This document shows positions 51,410 to 60,526 of a stretch of 64,000 nucleotides of DNA, piece after piece. Both the position numbers and the translations under genes were made by a program. The stretch lies in contig JBCBMW010000006.1 of NCBI GenBank assembly GCA_039822105.1, positions 112,519-176,518 of the forward strand, given 5' to 3'. The DNA comes from Parvularcula sp039822105 (lineage in GTDB: Bacteria > Pseudomonadota > Alphaproteobacteria > Caulobacterales > Parvularculaceae). Below the pieces are notes generated by a model, which was given only the letters and a program-made list of their open reading frames with translations, was not told where the DNA came from and did no database searches. Each line of letters starts with the position of its first letter. Position 1 is the stretch's first letter.

Positions 51410-52354
51410 TTAGTCGAAGAGGCTGGAGACGCTTTCCTCGTTGGCGATCCGCCGGATGGCTTCGGCCAGGAGGCGGTCGACGCCCACGACTTCGATTTTC
51501 TTCGCGTCCTTGCGCCGGCCATCGTCTCCAATGGAGTCGGTGATCACGAGTTTGGAAAGGTGCTCGGACGTCTCGATCCGCTCGACCGCTTGTCCTGAAA
51601 GAACGCCGTGGCTGACATAGGCCTCGACGGATTTTGCGCCTTTGGCCATCAGCGCGTCGGCGGCGTTGACGAGGGTCCCGCCGGAATCGGCGATGTCGTC
51701 AAAAAGGATGCAGTGCATGTCTTTGACCTCGCCGATGATGTTCATCACCTCCGAGACACCAGCGCGCTCGCGGCGCTTGTCGACAATGGCGAGTGGCAGA
51801 TCGCCAAGCCGCTTAGAGAGCGCGCGGGCGCGGACCACGCCGCCGACGTCTGGGCTGACAATGCAGACATCAGAGACATCGTCTCTCCGCACTCGGCGGA
51901 TATGGTCTTCCATCACATTGACGGCATAGAGGTTGTCCGTCGGGATATCGAAAAAGCCCTGGATCTGCCCTGCATGCAGGTCCATCGTCAGCACACGATC
52001 AGCACCCGCTGTGGTGATGAGGTTGGCGACCAGCTTTGCCGTGATCGGCGTCCGTGGCCCAGCTTTCCGGTCCTGCCTTGCGTAACCGAAATAGGGGATG
52101 ACGGCGGTGATGCGGCTGGCCGATGCCCGGGCGAGGGCATCGATGATGATGAGTAGCTCCATCATGTGATCGTTGGCCGGTTCCGACGTGGACTGAATGA
52201 CGAAGACGTCCTCGCCCCGCACGTTTTCTTTGATCTCCACGTGCACTTCGCTGTCGGCGAACCGTTGGATGACCGAGCTGGCAATCGGGGTGTCCAGGCG
52301 ACGGGAAATGGACTCAGCGAGCGGCATATTGGAATTGCCGGCGAGCAGCTTCAT
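51410..52354 (-). CDS. prs: Ribose-phosphate pyrophosphokinase
   Basis: A 314-residue PRPP synthetase of standard length, starting MKLLAGNSN at 52354 with GGAG upstream; the earlier start at 52405 adds unrelated residues. It carries the flexible-loop and ATP regions (YFGYARQDRK), the PRPP-binding loop VDKRRERAG and the ribose-5-phosphate loop ILFDDIADSGGTL. It makes PRPP for nucleotide, His, Trp and NAD synthesis. It is convergent with the OM barrel gene, 9 bp apart. Confidence 0.97.
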   Translation of the reverse strand: MKLLAGNSNMPLAESISRRLDTPIASSVIQRFADSEVHVEIKENVRGEDVFVIQSTSEPANDHMMELLIIIDALARASASRITAVIPYFGYARQDRKAGPRTPITAKLVANLITTAGADRVLTMDLHAGQIQGFFDIPTDNLYAVNVMEDHIRRVRRDDVSDVCIVSPDVGGVVRARALSKRLGDLPLAIVDKRRERAGVSEVMNIIGEVKDMHCILFDDIADSGGTLVNAADALMAKGAKSVEAYVSHGVLSGQAVERIETSEHLSKLVITDSIGDDGRRKDAKKIEVVGVDRLLAEAIRRIANEESVSSLFD

Positions 52355-52433
52355 GGCGGGCTCCAGAACAGGGGTCGTGATCGCTTTGTGACGGGGATGT
52401 GTCACGAGTCAAGGATGCTGCGAAGCCTTCAAA

Positions 52434-53195
52434 TCACTGGGCTAGCGCGATCGCTGAGAGGTTATGGCCAAACTGCAACAGGCCAGCAGAACGTGCACCT
52501 CGATAGCTGAAATAGCTGTCCTGATCACCAAGGGTGTCGCCGCCAACATCGGCGATGTGGCTGTCCAAGATCCCCGCTTCACAAAGCCGTGTGCGCACAA
52601 ACCCGATATGGTCGTAGAGGCTGTGCTCCTCGCTGATCGGGCTGAAGAACTCTCCCGCCCCGGGAAAAGCGGCTGTGACTTCACCGATGAGGTCGTGCCG
52701 CACTTCGAATGATCTCCGGCGAAGGCAGGGACCGATCGCGACCTTGATCGCTGAACGTGTTGCGCCGCGCTGTTCCATGAGATCCGCCGCAGCGCCGATC
52801 ACGCCCCGCATGCTGCCGCGCCAACCTGCGTGGATCGCGGCGACGAGACCTGGCGCCTCCATCAGCAACGGCACGCAGTCGGCCGTCAAAACCCCGACCG
52901 CCAGCCCAGGAACGTCTGTAATCAGAGCATCACCTTCCGGTGGTGCGCTGCGATCGATCGGCTGGTCGACAAAGATGGCTGTGGCGGAGTGGGTCTGTTT
53001 GGCCGTGCTGACAGTCGCCGCGCCGAAGGCTCGGGTCATGCGCGCCCTGTTCTCGAGGATGCAGTCTTCGCGATCGCCCGAAGCGAAGCTGCCATTGAGT
53101 GAAAAGAAGATGCCCTCAGAGACACCGCCGCGGCGACCAAAAAATCCGTGCGGGGACGTGAGGAGTTCACTCGTCTGGCGCGGCGGCTCCATCAC
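52434..53195 (-). CDS. pgeF: Peptidoglycan editing factor PgeF (YfiH/laccase-domain)
   Basis: A 253-residue purine nucleosidase/peptidoglycan editing family protein. The metal/catalytic triad appears as His in KQTHSATAIFV, Cys in LTADCVPLLME and His in AAIHAGWRGSMRGV, all conserved. Residues AIGPCLRRRSFEV and the C-terminal VGGDTLGDQDSYFSYR also match. Members hydrolyse purine nucleosides (FAMIN-like) or correct L-Ser misincorporation in peptidoglycan. It overlaps the upstream methyltransferase gene by 4 bp; the run lgt, COG1565 and pgeF is a common alphaproteobacterial operon. Confidence 0.93.
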   Translation of the reverse strand: MMEPPRQTSELLTSPHGFFGRRGGVSEGIFFSLNGSFASGDREDCILENRARMTRAFGAATVSTAKQTHSATAIFVDQPIDRSAPPEGDALITDVPGLAVGVLTADCVPLLMEAPGLVAAIHAGWRGSMRGVIGAAADLMEQRGATRSAIKVAIGPCLRRRSFEVRHDLIGEVTAAFPGAGEFFSPISEEHSLYDHIGFVRTRLCEAGILDSHIADVGGDTLGDQDSYFSYRGARSAGLLQFGHNLSAIALAQ

Positions 53196-54313
53196 TCAAA
53201 CCCCGGCGGTGCCACCGAGCCTGGTGAGGAAATGGACATCACCTTGAAAAGCTCGCCCATGCCTTCGCGATCAATCAGGCGGAGGGCCCCGCTGCGAAAC
53301 TCCGTGCGCTTTGTTTCGTCCTCAATCGCGGGTTCAAGCCGCGCGAGGCGCTCACGCAGGCCGAGGCGTTCAAGGAAGTCGGCCTGACGCACTGGCCCAT
53401 CAACGCGCATTTCTTCCTGGCGCCCGCGGCGCCCGAGCGCCGCAAAATCCACATGCGCCGTCACATCGGCGAGGCCTGGGCTGTCCAGCACAGGCCAAGG
53501 CTTGTGGTTCTTGATCGCCTGCAGCGTATCACCATAGCCCGAGCGGCCATGGCCGTAGTCGATGATCAGGGCCCGTCCTTTATGTTCCCGGAGGCGGCTA
53601 GCGATCTCGCTGATCACTTCGCTGCCCACCGCGCAGGTCTCAAAGATATCTTCTGGCATCGCGCCGCGCGGCATCCCTGGCATGTCCGGATAGCTGTCCG
53701 GTGACAGAACAAAAGAGAGGCCGGGCTCTTCACCTTTGGAGAGGCCCACAAGCCGCTCGCGCCAGGGTTTGTCAGCAGGTTCCACCATCCGCATGAACTG
53801 CCGAATGGGAAGGCAGTCAAAGAACTCGTTGGCCACCACAAGGAGCGGCGCGGGCGGCACGTCCTCAAGCTTGTCAGCCCAGGTGATCCGGCAACCGGTT
53901 TCGGCCAGCAGCCGCTTCTGGCTGTAGCGCATCCGCCCTGACGCTTCGATCATGTAGACATGGACCGACTTCAGGAAGCGCGGCCGCACATTCGCTGTGC
54001 GGAGGATATCGGCCATCAGCGTGCCGCGACCTGGGCCAAGCTCGACCAAATTGAACTGGGATGGACCGCCCATCGCTTCCCACGAATGGACCAGCCAGCC
54101 GCCGATGAGCTCGCCGAAGATCTGGCTGATCTCGGGTGACGTCGTGAAATCGCCTGCTGCGCCCAACGCCTTTTGGGTGGCGTAGTAGCCGTGCTGGGGA
54201 TGGATCAGCGCATCGGTCATAAAATCGCCGACCCGGATGGGACCATGATCGGCGATCAGATCAATCAACCGCTCTTCCAGCGGTGTGCGTTCGGGCCTGG
54301 CGGCTTCGCTCAC
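53192..54313 (-). CDS. SAM-dependent methyltransferase, COG1565/NDUFAF7 (MidA) family
   Basis: A 373-residue class I methyltransferase. The N-terminus has GPIRVGDFMTDALIHPQHGYY. The SAM motif is FNLVELGPGRGTLMADILR, and VVANEFFDCLPIRQFMR (the conserved NE-F-D-P/L block) and ALIIDYGHGRSGYGDTLQA follow. The mitochondrial homologue NDUFAF7 dimethylates an Arg of complex I subunit NDUFS2, so a similar role on bacterial NuoD is plausible. It overlaps lgt by 4 bp upstream and pgeF by 4 bp downstream. Confidence 0.92.
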   Translation of the reverse strand: MSEAARPERTPLEERLIDLIADHGPIRVGDFMTDALIHPQHGYYATQKALGAAGDFTTSPEISQIFGELIGGWLVHSWEAMGGPSQFNLVELGPGRGTLMADILRTANVRPRFLKSVHVYMIEASGRMRYSQKRLLAETGCRITWADKLEDVPPAPLLVVANEFFDCLPIRQFMRMVEPADKPWRERLVGLSKGEEPGLSFVLSPDSYPDMPGMPRGAMPEDIFETCAVGSEVISEIASRLREHKGRALIIDYGHGRSGYGDTLQAIKNHKPWPVLDSPGLADVTAHVDFAALGRRGRQEEMRVDGPVRQADFLERLGLRERLARLEPAIEDETKRTEFRSGALRLIDREGMGELFKVMSISSPGSVAPPGFE

Positions 54314-55224
54314 GAAGCGCTCCGCGCGCGCTCCTGGAAGAGCGGGTGGACCCGATAGATGAGATAAGCGCCTGCAAAGACCATAGGCAGGGACAAGAGC
54401 ATGCCTCGGGTCAGGAAGCCAAGTGTGGCAGCGTAACTGTCTGGCTCGCGGAAAAACTCAACGAAGAACCGGGCAGCACCATATCCTGCGAGGAAAAGCC
54501 CCACCGCGGCTCCGCGATAGCGCAGAAGCCGGAACCGGGTGATGGCGATCCGCATAATGATGAAGAGCAGTGCGCCTTCGAGCGCAGCTTCATAAAGCTG
54601 GCTCGGATGCCGCGGCACTGCGTCCGCAGCGTAGATCCACTGCTCCTGAGCCCGGCTATAATAGTCAGGGAACCGCATGCCAATGAAACTGTCGGTGGGC
54701 CGACCGAAGAGCTCGGCGTTGATGAAGTTCGCAAGCCTGCCGAAGAAGAGCCCAATGGGCGCGGCGCAGGCAAGGAGGTCGCCAATGCGGAACGGGTCCG
54801 TCCCTCGCTTGCGTGAGAAGAGAAGGGTGACCACCGCCACGCCGATCAGGCCGCCATGGAAGGACATGCCGCCTTCCCAAACCGCAAGAACCGGGGGCAC
54901 CGGAATGCGTCCCATCAGTTCAGGCCATTGCCCAAACGGCTGGATCAACAGCTCAGGCCGATAGAACAGGACGAAGCCGAGCCGACCCCCCAGGATCACC
55001 CCGAGGATGATCCAGGAGACAAAATCATCGAGCAGAGCCTTATCGAGTGGCGGCTGCTCGGGGTTCCGGATCGAACCCTTGCCGTTCCAAAGCTCCGGCT
55101 GTTTGAGCAGCCGGGTCAGATACGCCCAACCCAGGGTGATGCCCGCAAGATAGGCAAGGGCGTACCAGCGGATGGGCAGCGGGCCCAAATTGATAAGGAC
55201 CGGATCGATCTCAGGAAAATTCAT
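54310..55224 (-). CDS. lgt: Prolipoprotein diacylglyceryl transferase
   Basis: A 304-residue inner-membrane enzyme with seven helices that transfers diacylglyceryl from phosphatidylglycerol to the lipobox Cys. It has the Lgt signature in FFGRLANFINAELFGRPTD, the essential WEGGMSFHGGLIGVAV block and the R-H-PSQLYEAALEG motif. The ATG at 55224 (MNFPEIDPVLINLG) is the family start; the longer frame to 55392 is not. It is the first gene of the overlapping lgt, methyltransferase and pgeF run. Confidence 0.96.
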   Translation of the reverse strand: MNFPEIDPVLINLGPLPIRWYALAYLAGITLGWAYLTRLLKQPELWNGKGSIRNPEQPPLDKALLDDFVSWIILGVILGGRLGFVLFYRPELLIQPFGQWPELMGRIPVPPVLAVWEGGMSFHGGLIGVAVVTLLFSRKRGTDPFRIGDLLACAAPIGLFFGRLANFINAELFGRPTDSFIGMRFPDYYSRAQEQWIYAADAVPRHPSQLYEAALEGALLFIIMRIAITRFRLLRYRGAAVGLFLAGYGAARFFVEFFREPDSYAATLGFLTRGMLLSLPMVFAGAYLIYRVHPLFQERARSAS

Positions 55225-55280
55225 GGCGCGGCCCTTACGGCTTTTCGCTCTCGCGCAACAGCCTGTCTGTAACGCTGGCG

Positions 55281-56399
55281 CTAGCCGTTGAGGGCGCCAG
55301 AAATCCTTTGCCAGACAGCGCCCACGTTCACATGGGGATTCGCGGCTACGTTGCGGAACCAAAGCTCTCCGCCGATTTTCACGGTGGAGCAAACCCCCGT
55401 GAGGAGCGGGCTCAGCTCCTCTACGCTTTGCTTTTGGGGCCGCCAGTTCACCACCGCTGTTTCTGGCCGTTGCCGCAGAACCGTGCGCTCGTCAGCCTCC
55501 AGCCGATCGGCGAGTGCGTCAGCGCTTTCAAGGCAAGTTCCGATGCGTTGCTCGATCCCTTCGCGCCCCCACGCCATGAGGGTGGCTAGCAGCGTCACGC
55601 CTGCAGCGCCCCGCGAGCCTTGCACACCAATATTGGGTGAAGCGAGGTAGCTGCTGCCAAAACTGATCGCGTTCTGACTTTTCTCGTCGCGGAACATGAT
55701 GACCGCAGAGTCCTTAGGTTGAAAGAACCATTTGTGAGCGGATAAAGCGACGCTATCGGCTTTCTCTATCCCTTCGAGACGGCTCGCGTAGCTCGTCAGG
55801 CGTAGCGGGCCAGCCCACGCTGCATCGACATGCAGCCAGCTGGCCTCCTTCAGAATATCGTCCTGCATCGGATCAATCACGCCGCGTCCGGTGGTGCCTG
55901 CCGTGAGGACGACAGCTGCTCCATCAAGGTTTGGCCACAGCGCGGTATCAATCCTTCCGTCTACGGCTGTTGGGATGTGTGTCAGGGGTAGACCGAGAAT
56001 ATGGGCCGCTTTTGGCACCGAGATATGCGCATCGGCGGAGGTGACGACACGCGCCGCGCCGGCCTCTCTTGCGGCCCAAAGCGCAGTGAGATTGGCGAGG
56101 GTGGAGCCGCCGCACATATGCCCGCAGGTCATCCCGAAAAACGGCTTCAACCAATCAATCACCCTCGCTTCAGCTTCTGTGGCGAAGGGGCTCAAATCGG
56201 GGTGGAGCAGGTTTTGGTTGAAGCGGGCGTTCAGCGCCGTGACTTCTGCCGCCACGCGCGGCGGCAGGGGATCCATATGGGCAAAAGCGTCCTCTGCGCT
56301 GAGAAGCGCCGAGCGGCTTTCGATCAAATCCTTGAACAGGGCGATCACATCCGCCTCGTTCTGGCCCGTTTCGGGAAGCTGATCGGCGATCTGCTCCAT
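55281..56399 (-). CDS. PLP-dependent decarboxylase (group II/DDC family)
   Basis: A 372-residue fold-type I enzyme. HPDLSPFATEAEARVIDWL, then CGHMCGGSTLANLTALWAAR, LTAGTTGRGVIDP, the cofactor Asp in HVDAAWAGPLRL and the Schiff-base Lys in LSAHKWFFQPKDS define the aromatic-L-amino-acid/glutamate decarboxylase group. It is shorter than typical members (about 470-490), lacking part of the N- and C-terminal domains, so the substrate (Glu, Asp, diaminobutyrate, aromatic amino acid or Sep) cannot be fixed. It is divergent from ubiK. Confidence 0.88.
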   Translation of the reverse strand: MEQIADQLPETGQNEADVIALFKDLIESRSALLSAEDAFAHMDPLPPRVAAEVTALNARFNQNLLHPDLSPFATEAEARVIDWLKPFFGMTCGHMCGGSTLANLTALWAAREAGAARVVTSADAHISVPKAAHILGLPLTHIPTAVDGRIDTALWPNLDGAAVVLTAGTTGRGVIDPMQDDILKEASWLHVDAAWAGPLRLTSYASRLEGIEKADSVALSAHKWFFQPKDSAVIMFRDEKSQNAISFGSSYLASPNIGVQGSRGAAGVTLLATLMAWGREGIEQRIGTCLESADALADRLEADERTVLRQRPETAVVNWRPQKQSVEELSPLLTGVCSTVKIGGELWFRNVAANPHVNVGAVWQRISGALNG

Positions 56400-56500
56400 G
56401 ACATCTCCTTATGGTCCGGCGCCCGTGTCGTTTGCACTGCTTGACCGCGCGGCACGACATGCAAACATGCATATGAATTGCTTTGAGGACGATACCGTCG

Positions 56501-56743
56501 ATGCAGACCAAATCCCCTATCTTTGACGGCGTCGCCAAGATCATCGCCGAAGCCGCAGGAACAGCCGATGGCGTTCGGCGAGAGGCGGAGACGGTTCTGC
56601 ACAGCCAGATGCAGCGTTTCCTCGCGGAGCACGACCTGGTCACTCGCGAAGAGTTTGAGGTGGTCGAGGGCTTGGCTGTCACGCTGCGCGCTGAGGTCGA
56701 GGCTCTCAAAAAAGAGATCGCTGAGCTGAAAGGCCAAGCTTAA
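56501..56743 (+). CDS. ubiK: Ubiquinone biosynthesis accessory factor UbiK (BMFP family)
   Basis: An 80-residue protein with an N-terminal amphipathic helix (PIFDGVAKIIAEAAGTADG) and a C-terminal coiled coil (LRAEVEALKKEIAELKGQ), the BMFP/YqiC/UbiK pattern with its VTREEFEVVEGL block. It forms trimers at the membrane and assists the soluble Ubi complex. The ATG at 56501 is used; a TTG at 56483 would add six residues. It precedes the DUF1800 gene by 43 bp. Confidence 0.88.
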   Translation: MQTKSPIFDGVAKIIAEAAGTADGVRREAETVLHSQMQRFLAEHDLVTREEFEVVEGLAVTLRAEVEALKKEIAELKGQA

Positions 56744-56786
56744 GTCTTCGCGGTCTCGTAACCTGGAGGAGGTAGTCTCCTAGGCC

Positions 56787-58442
56787 ATGGTGAGATCAAG
56801 CGCTGTCATTTTGACGTCCCTCTGGGCCGGCCTCTCGGCTGTTTTCGGCTTCGCGTCCGCTCAAGACATCTCGGACCGAGACGCGGCGCGTTTTCTGATG
56901 CAGGCCAGCTTTGGTCCGAACAGGGAAAGCATCGCCGATCTTCAGGCGCGGGGCTATGTCGGTTGGCTCCAACACCAGATGGATTTGCCCTACGTCTCGG
57001 TATCGGATCGCATCGACGCCAGTCGCGAAGTGCGCCAGCGCGGACGAGTGGTCGAACTGATTGACCTTTTTTCGGAGCAGGCCTTCTACGGCGAAGACCA
57101 GCTTCGACAGCGTATCCGGTTTGCCCTGAGCCAGATTGTCGTGGCTTCGCTTTCTGACTCCGTCACCAGGGGCGAGGTTCCGGCTTTCTTGGACTATGTT
57201 GATGCGCTCGGCGAAGAGGCGTTTGGGAATTATTGTACCTTGGTGCGCCGGGTCACGTTCCAGCCAACGATGGCCTTGTACCTTACATACTACAAAAATC
57301 AGAAGGCAGACGAACAACGCGGGGTCGCTCCAGATGAGAACTATGCCCGTGAGGTGATGCAGCTCTTCACCATTGGTCTGGAAGAGTTGGAGATTGACGG
57401 AACGCCGACAGGTGTTCCGACCTATGATCAAGATGACGTCAGCGGTCTGGCTGCCGTCTTTACAGGGCTCGCCTTGCCTGGTGAGAACTTCGATAAATCC
57501 AACAAAACGGTCAGGCCGTTCCGTGGTGAGCTGGTGGGGTTTCCAGCTTTCCACGAGGCCTCCGAAAAGCGTTTTCTAGGTAAGACCATCGGCCCGGGAA
57601 ACGACGCAGTCGCTAGTGTCAACGAGGCGCTCGATCACCTGCTGATGCATCCGAATGTGGCGCCATTCATCAGTAAGCAGCTGATCCAGAGGCTAACGAT
57701 GTCCAACCCATCGCCTCAGTACATCGAACGTGTCGCGCGCGCTTTCAACGAGGGGCTTTACAAGACCTCAGCTGGCGCGACTTTCGGGGTCGGCGAGCGA
57801 TGCGATATGAGTGCCACGACCGCTGCTATCTTGCTCGACCCTGAGGCCCGTCGCCGGCCGGGCGACGGTGATGAGATCGCAGGTAAGGTCCGTGAGCCAA
57901 TCATCCGTGCTATTCATACCATCAGATCCGTATCAGATGGGCACCAGCTTAGCGTAGAAGGCCCGATCCCTCAACTTGGGCAGTTTCATAAAGCGACAGA
58001 TGTATGGGGGCGGCAGCTACCATTCAGTTCACCGACGGTATTCAATTTCTATCGACCAACCTACGTGCGGCCTGGATCTGAAGCGGAAGCCGAAGGCATC
58101 ATCGCGCCGGAGACACAAATTCTGACCGCAAGCCACTTTGCGGCCACCACGACGTGGGTCAACGGCTGCGTGATACGCATGAGGTGCTGGACAGAAGAGC
58201 GACTGCCTCCGAACCTCACTCAGTATTACGCTGTGGCGACCCGGCCCTCCAAGCTGGTTGACATGCTTGATCTTTATCTGACCGCCGGGACCCTTCACCC
58301 CGAAACCCGAAAACGCATCAGCAGTGCTCTGTGGACGATCGATGTTCCGCCGGGAGCGCAGCGAGAAGAAGCCCTGACCAAGCGCTTGTCGCTGGCTTTC
58401 TCCATGGTGATCACCTCGCCAGAATTCATGGTGCAGCGATGA
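56787..58442 (+). CDS. DUF1800 exported protein
   Basis: A 551-residue protein with a signal peptide (about 1-25, GFASAQ). It has the DUF1800 pattern: DAARFLMQASFGPNRESIADL, LRQRIRFALSQIVV, PDENYAREVMQLFTIGLEEL, PFISKQLIQRLTMSNPSPQY and FSSPTVFNFYRP. The family is partnered with DUF1501 proteins; here the pair overlaps as ATGA. The function is unknown. Some members are exported by Tat/Sec and linked to biofilm or extracellular polymers in planctomycetes and proteobacteria, which I cannot confirm here. Confidence 0.9.
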   Translation: MVRSSAVILTSLWAGLSAVFGFASAQDISDRDAARFLMQASFGPNRESIADLQARGYVGWLQHQMDLPYVSVSDRIDASREVRQRGRVVELIDLFSEQAFYGEDQLRQRIRFALSQIVVASLSDSVTRGEVPAFLDYVDALGEEAFGNYCTLVRRVTFQPTMALYLTYYKNQKADEQRGVAPDENYAREVMQLFTIGLEELEIDGTPTGVPTYDQDDVSGLAAVFTGLALPGENFDKSNKTVRPFRGELVGFPAFHEASEKRFLGKTIGPGNDAVASVNEALDHLLMHPNVAPFISKQLIQRLTMSNPSPQYIERVARAFNEGLYKTSAGATFGVGERCDMSATTAAILLDPEARRRPGDGDEIAGKVREPIIRAIHTIRSVSDGHQLSVEGPIPQLGQFHKATDVWGRQLPFSSPTVFNFYRPTYVRPGSEAEAEGIIAPETQILTASHFAATTTWVNGCVIRMRCWTEERLPPNLTQYYAVATRPSKLVDMLDLYLTAGTLHPETRKRISSALWTIDVPPGAQREEALTKRLSLAFSMVITSPEFMVQR

Positions 58443-59812
58443 GCTCGAAGCTTCACCAGTCGCGGCGTGATGTTGTGCGGGGTCTCAGCATGCTGGGCGC
58501 CATCGCTGCCGGTTTCCCGGCGTTTCCAGCATTTGCTCGGGATAGCGACGATTACAAAGCGCTTGTCTGTGTTCTGTTGCAGGGTGGCCTTGATAACTTC
58601 GACAGTATCATTCCCGTTGATCCCCAAGGTTACTCCGCATGGGCATCTTATCGGACAACAATGCTCGAGCAGTATCGCCAGACGAGTGGAACGACGCGGG
58701 AGCGGGACTCCTTGCTGCCGCTGACGGGCAGTGCGAACAATCACGCCTTTGCACCAGAGCTGGCACCGCTTGCGGACCTTTACACGAAAGGGCGTATGGC
58801 CGTGGTTGCGAATGTGGGTCCCCTGGTCGGTCCAGTCACGCGACATGGTCTTGAAGCGGATAAACGGCTCCAACCTCCTCGCCTCGCCAGTCACAGCGAC
58901 CAGTTCGCGATGTGGTCAACCCTCAACCTTGAGGGCGCCAATGTGGGATGGGGAGGTGAGTTTCTTGATCGTTTGGAGAACACGTCGTCATTCGCCTCGA
59001 TCTCCTTTGCTGGTGTCCAAGCGTTTGGCCAAGGCAGAGACGTTGACCAGGTCGCTTTCAATGGTGCCAGAATAACCAGCGTTCCTGGTTTGAACCCGAC
59101 ACCTGGTCGCGCGCCAAGCCGGCGTGAGGAGCTGCTGGGCGAGCATTTTCGTCGCCGAGGTGTTCGGTACGAGGATGTTCTGACGCGCGATGTTGCTCGC
59201 GCGCAGACTCGTGCGCTGGAACAGGCCGTCTTCTTAAGGGCTTTGATCCACCAGAACCCTGTAGGAAACGCGGTGAAGATAGAGGACAATTCTCTCTCAC
59301 AACAGCTGGCTGCAGTGGCCTCTATGATCAGTGAGCGAGATGTGCACCGGACGAAGCGCCAGGTCTTCGTGGTGTCGTTGGGCGGCTTTGACACGCACCG
59401 CAATGAAGCGCGCATTCTGCCGGACAAGCAGCGTCAGGTCGCAGAAGCCCTCGCCCGGTTTGATGCTGTTCTCGAGAAGCGCGGCGATGGCGATAAGGTG
59501 ACGACGTTCACTGTCTCGGACTTTGGGCGGACGCTGGCGGCCAATGCATCGGGCACGGATCATGGCTGGGGCGGTCATCACTTTGTTATTGGCGGCGCCG
59601 TCAAAGGCGGCCGCGTGGTGGGCGAGCTTCCGCCGCCGACGCTTGATCACGACCAGGCCTGGGCCAGACGTGGGGGGCTCATTCCAACGATCGCCATTGA
59701 GCAATACGGCGCGTCGCTTGGCCAGTGGTTCGGGGTGCCTGATAGCGAGATGGGGACTGTTTTCCCCAATCTGCACCGCTTTGATGCGGGCGGTGTTGAC
59801 ATCTTTCCGTGA
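58439..59812 (+). CDS. DUF1501 protein with Tat signal
   Basis: A 457-residue protein starting at the ATG that overlaps the DUF1800 stop. The N-terminus SRRDVVRGLSMLGAIAAGFP is a twin-arginine signal. The rest matches DUF1501: VCVLLQGGLDNFDSIIP, NNHAFAPELAPLADLYTKGR, VFVVSLGGFDTHRNE, TVSDFGRTLAANASGTDHGWGGHHFVIG (as separate blocks) and a C-terminal FPNLHRFD. The fold resembles alkaline-phosphatase-superfamily sulfatases (metal-ligand-like D, H and GGFDTH residues), so hydrolysis of an extracytoplasmic ester is possible. After the gene, 59813-60022 holds nothing recognised. Confidence 0.9.
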   Translation: MSSKLHQSRRDVVRGLSMLGAIAAGFPAFPAFARDSDDYKALVCVLLQGGLDNFDSIIPVDPQGYSAWASYRTTMLEQYRQTSGTTRERDSLLPLTGSANNHAFAPELAPLADLYTKGRMAVVANVGPLVGPVTRHGLEADKRLQPPRLASHSDQFAMWSTLNLEGANVGWGGEFLDRLENTSSFASISFAGVQAFGQGRDVDQVAFNGARITSVPGLNPTPGRAPSRREELLGEHFRRRGVRYEDVLTRDVARAQTRALEQAVFLRALIHQNPVGNAVKIEDNSLSQQLAAVASMISERDVHRTKRQVFVVSLGGFDTHRNEARILPDKQRQVAEALARFDAVLEKRGDGDKVTTFTVSDFGRTLAANASGTDHGWGGHHFVIGGAVKGGRVVGELPPPTLDHDQAWARRGGLIPTIAIEQYGASLGQWFGVPDSEMGTVFPNLHRFDAGGVDIFP

Positions 59813-60022
59813 TCGGTTGTCCGCAGGTGCGTCATAGGGTGCGCATCTTGGAAATTCGCTAGCAACAACCAGGGGTTGTGTGCATAGGGCTGTGCTCTAT
59901 CATCACGTTTCCGAGCTCACTTTGCACAAGATGCGACTCTCGCTTGGCTTGAATCACAAATCGGTGCGCTAATCTTGTCGAGGCCCGAGACCTGTTTGGG
60001 GCCATGAGTATTGCGAGGACCT

Positions 60023-60526
60023 ATGCCCCTATCTGCTGTCCATCTGCGTGCTGAACACGCTGATCCCATCGAGATGATCGAACAGCTGGCGCATTCCGCC
60101 GACCTTGATGCACAACGGGTCGACGACACAGAGGTGCATGTGTCCCTTTCGGGCAGCTGGCGCGACATCGCCCTCTGGTTCTCGTGGCGTGCAGAGGCGC
60201 AGGTGCTGCAGATCGGTGCTCCCCTCGAAATGAAAGTTCCGGCGATCCGAAAGGACGACGTGCTGCAGCTCTTGGCCCTGGTGAACGAGCGGCTCTGGAT
60301 CGGTCACTTTGACCTTTGGTGCGAGGACGGAGGGATCATCTACCGCAACGGTGCTGTTCTCTCCGAGGGACAGGGGATGTCGCCGGGACAGGCTGAGATC
60401 CTGCTTCGCGGCGCGATGGACGCGTTTGAGCAGTATTACCCTGCGTTCAACTACGTGATCTGGGGCGGGAAAAGCGCGCAAGAGGCGCTCGATGCCTGCG
60501 TCCTGGAGCCTGTGGGCAGCGCTTAA
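60023..60526 (+). CDS. YbjN-domain protein
   Basis: A 167-residue soluble alpha/beta protein of the YbjN/CesT-like group (ALWFSWRAEAQVLQIGAPL, LLALVNERLWIGHFDLW, IIYRNGAVL). In alphaproteobacteria this gene is frequently found near proC, as here. YbjN proteins are thought to be chaperone-like or regulatory; no reaction is known. The ATG at 60023 follows GAGG at 60015-60018. Its stop overlaps the convergent transporter gene by 4 bp. Confidence 0.85.
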   Translation: MPLSAVHLRAEHADPIEMIEQLAHSADLDAQRVDDTEVHVSLSGSWRDIALWFSWRAEAQVLQIGAPLEMKVPAIRKDDVLQLLALVNERLWIGHFDLWCEDGGIIYRNGAVLSEGQGMSPGQAEILLRGAMDAFEQYYPAFNYVIWGGKSAQEALDACVLEPVGSA

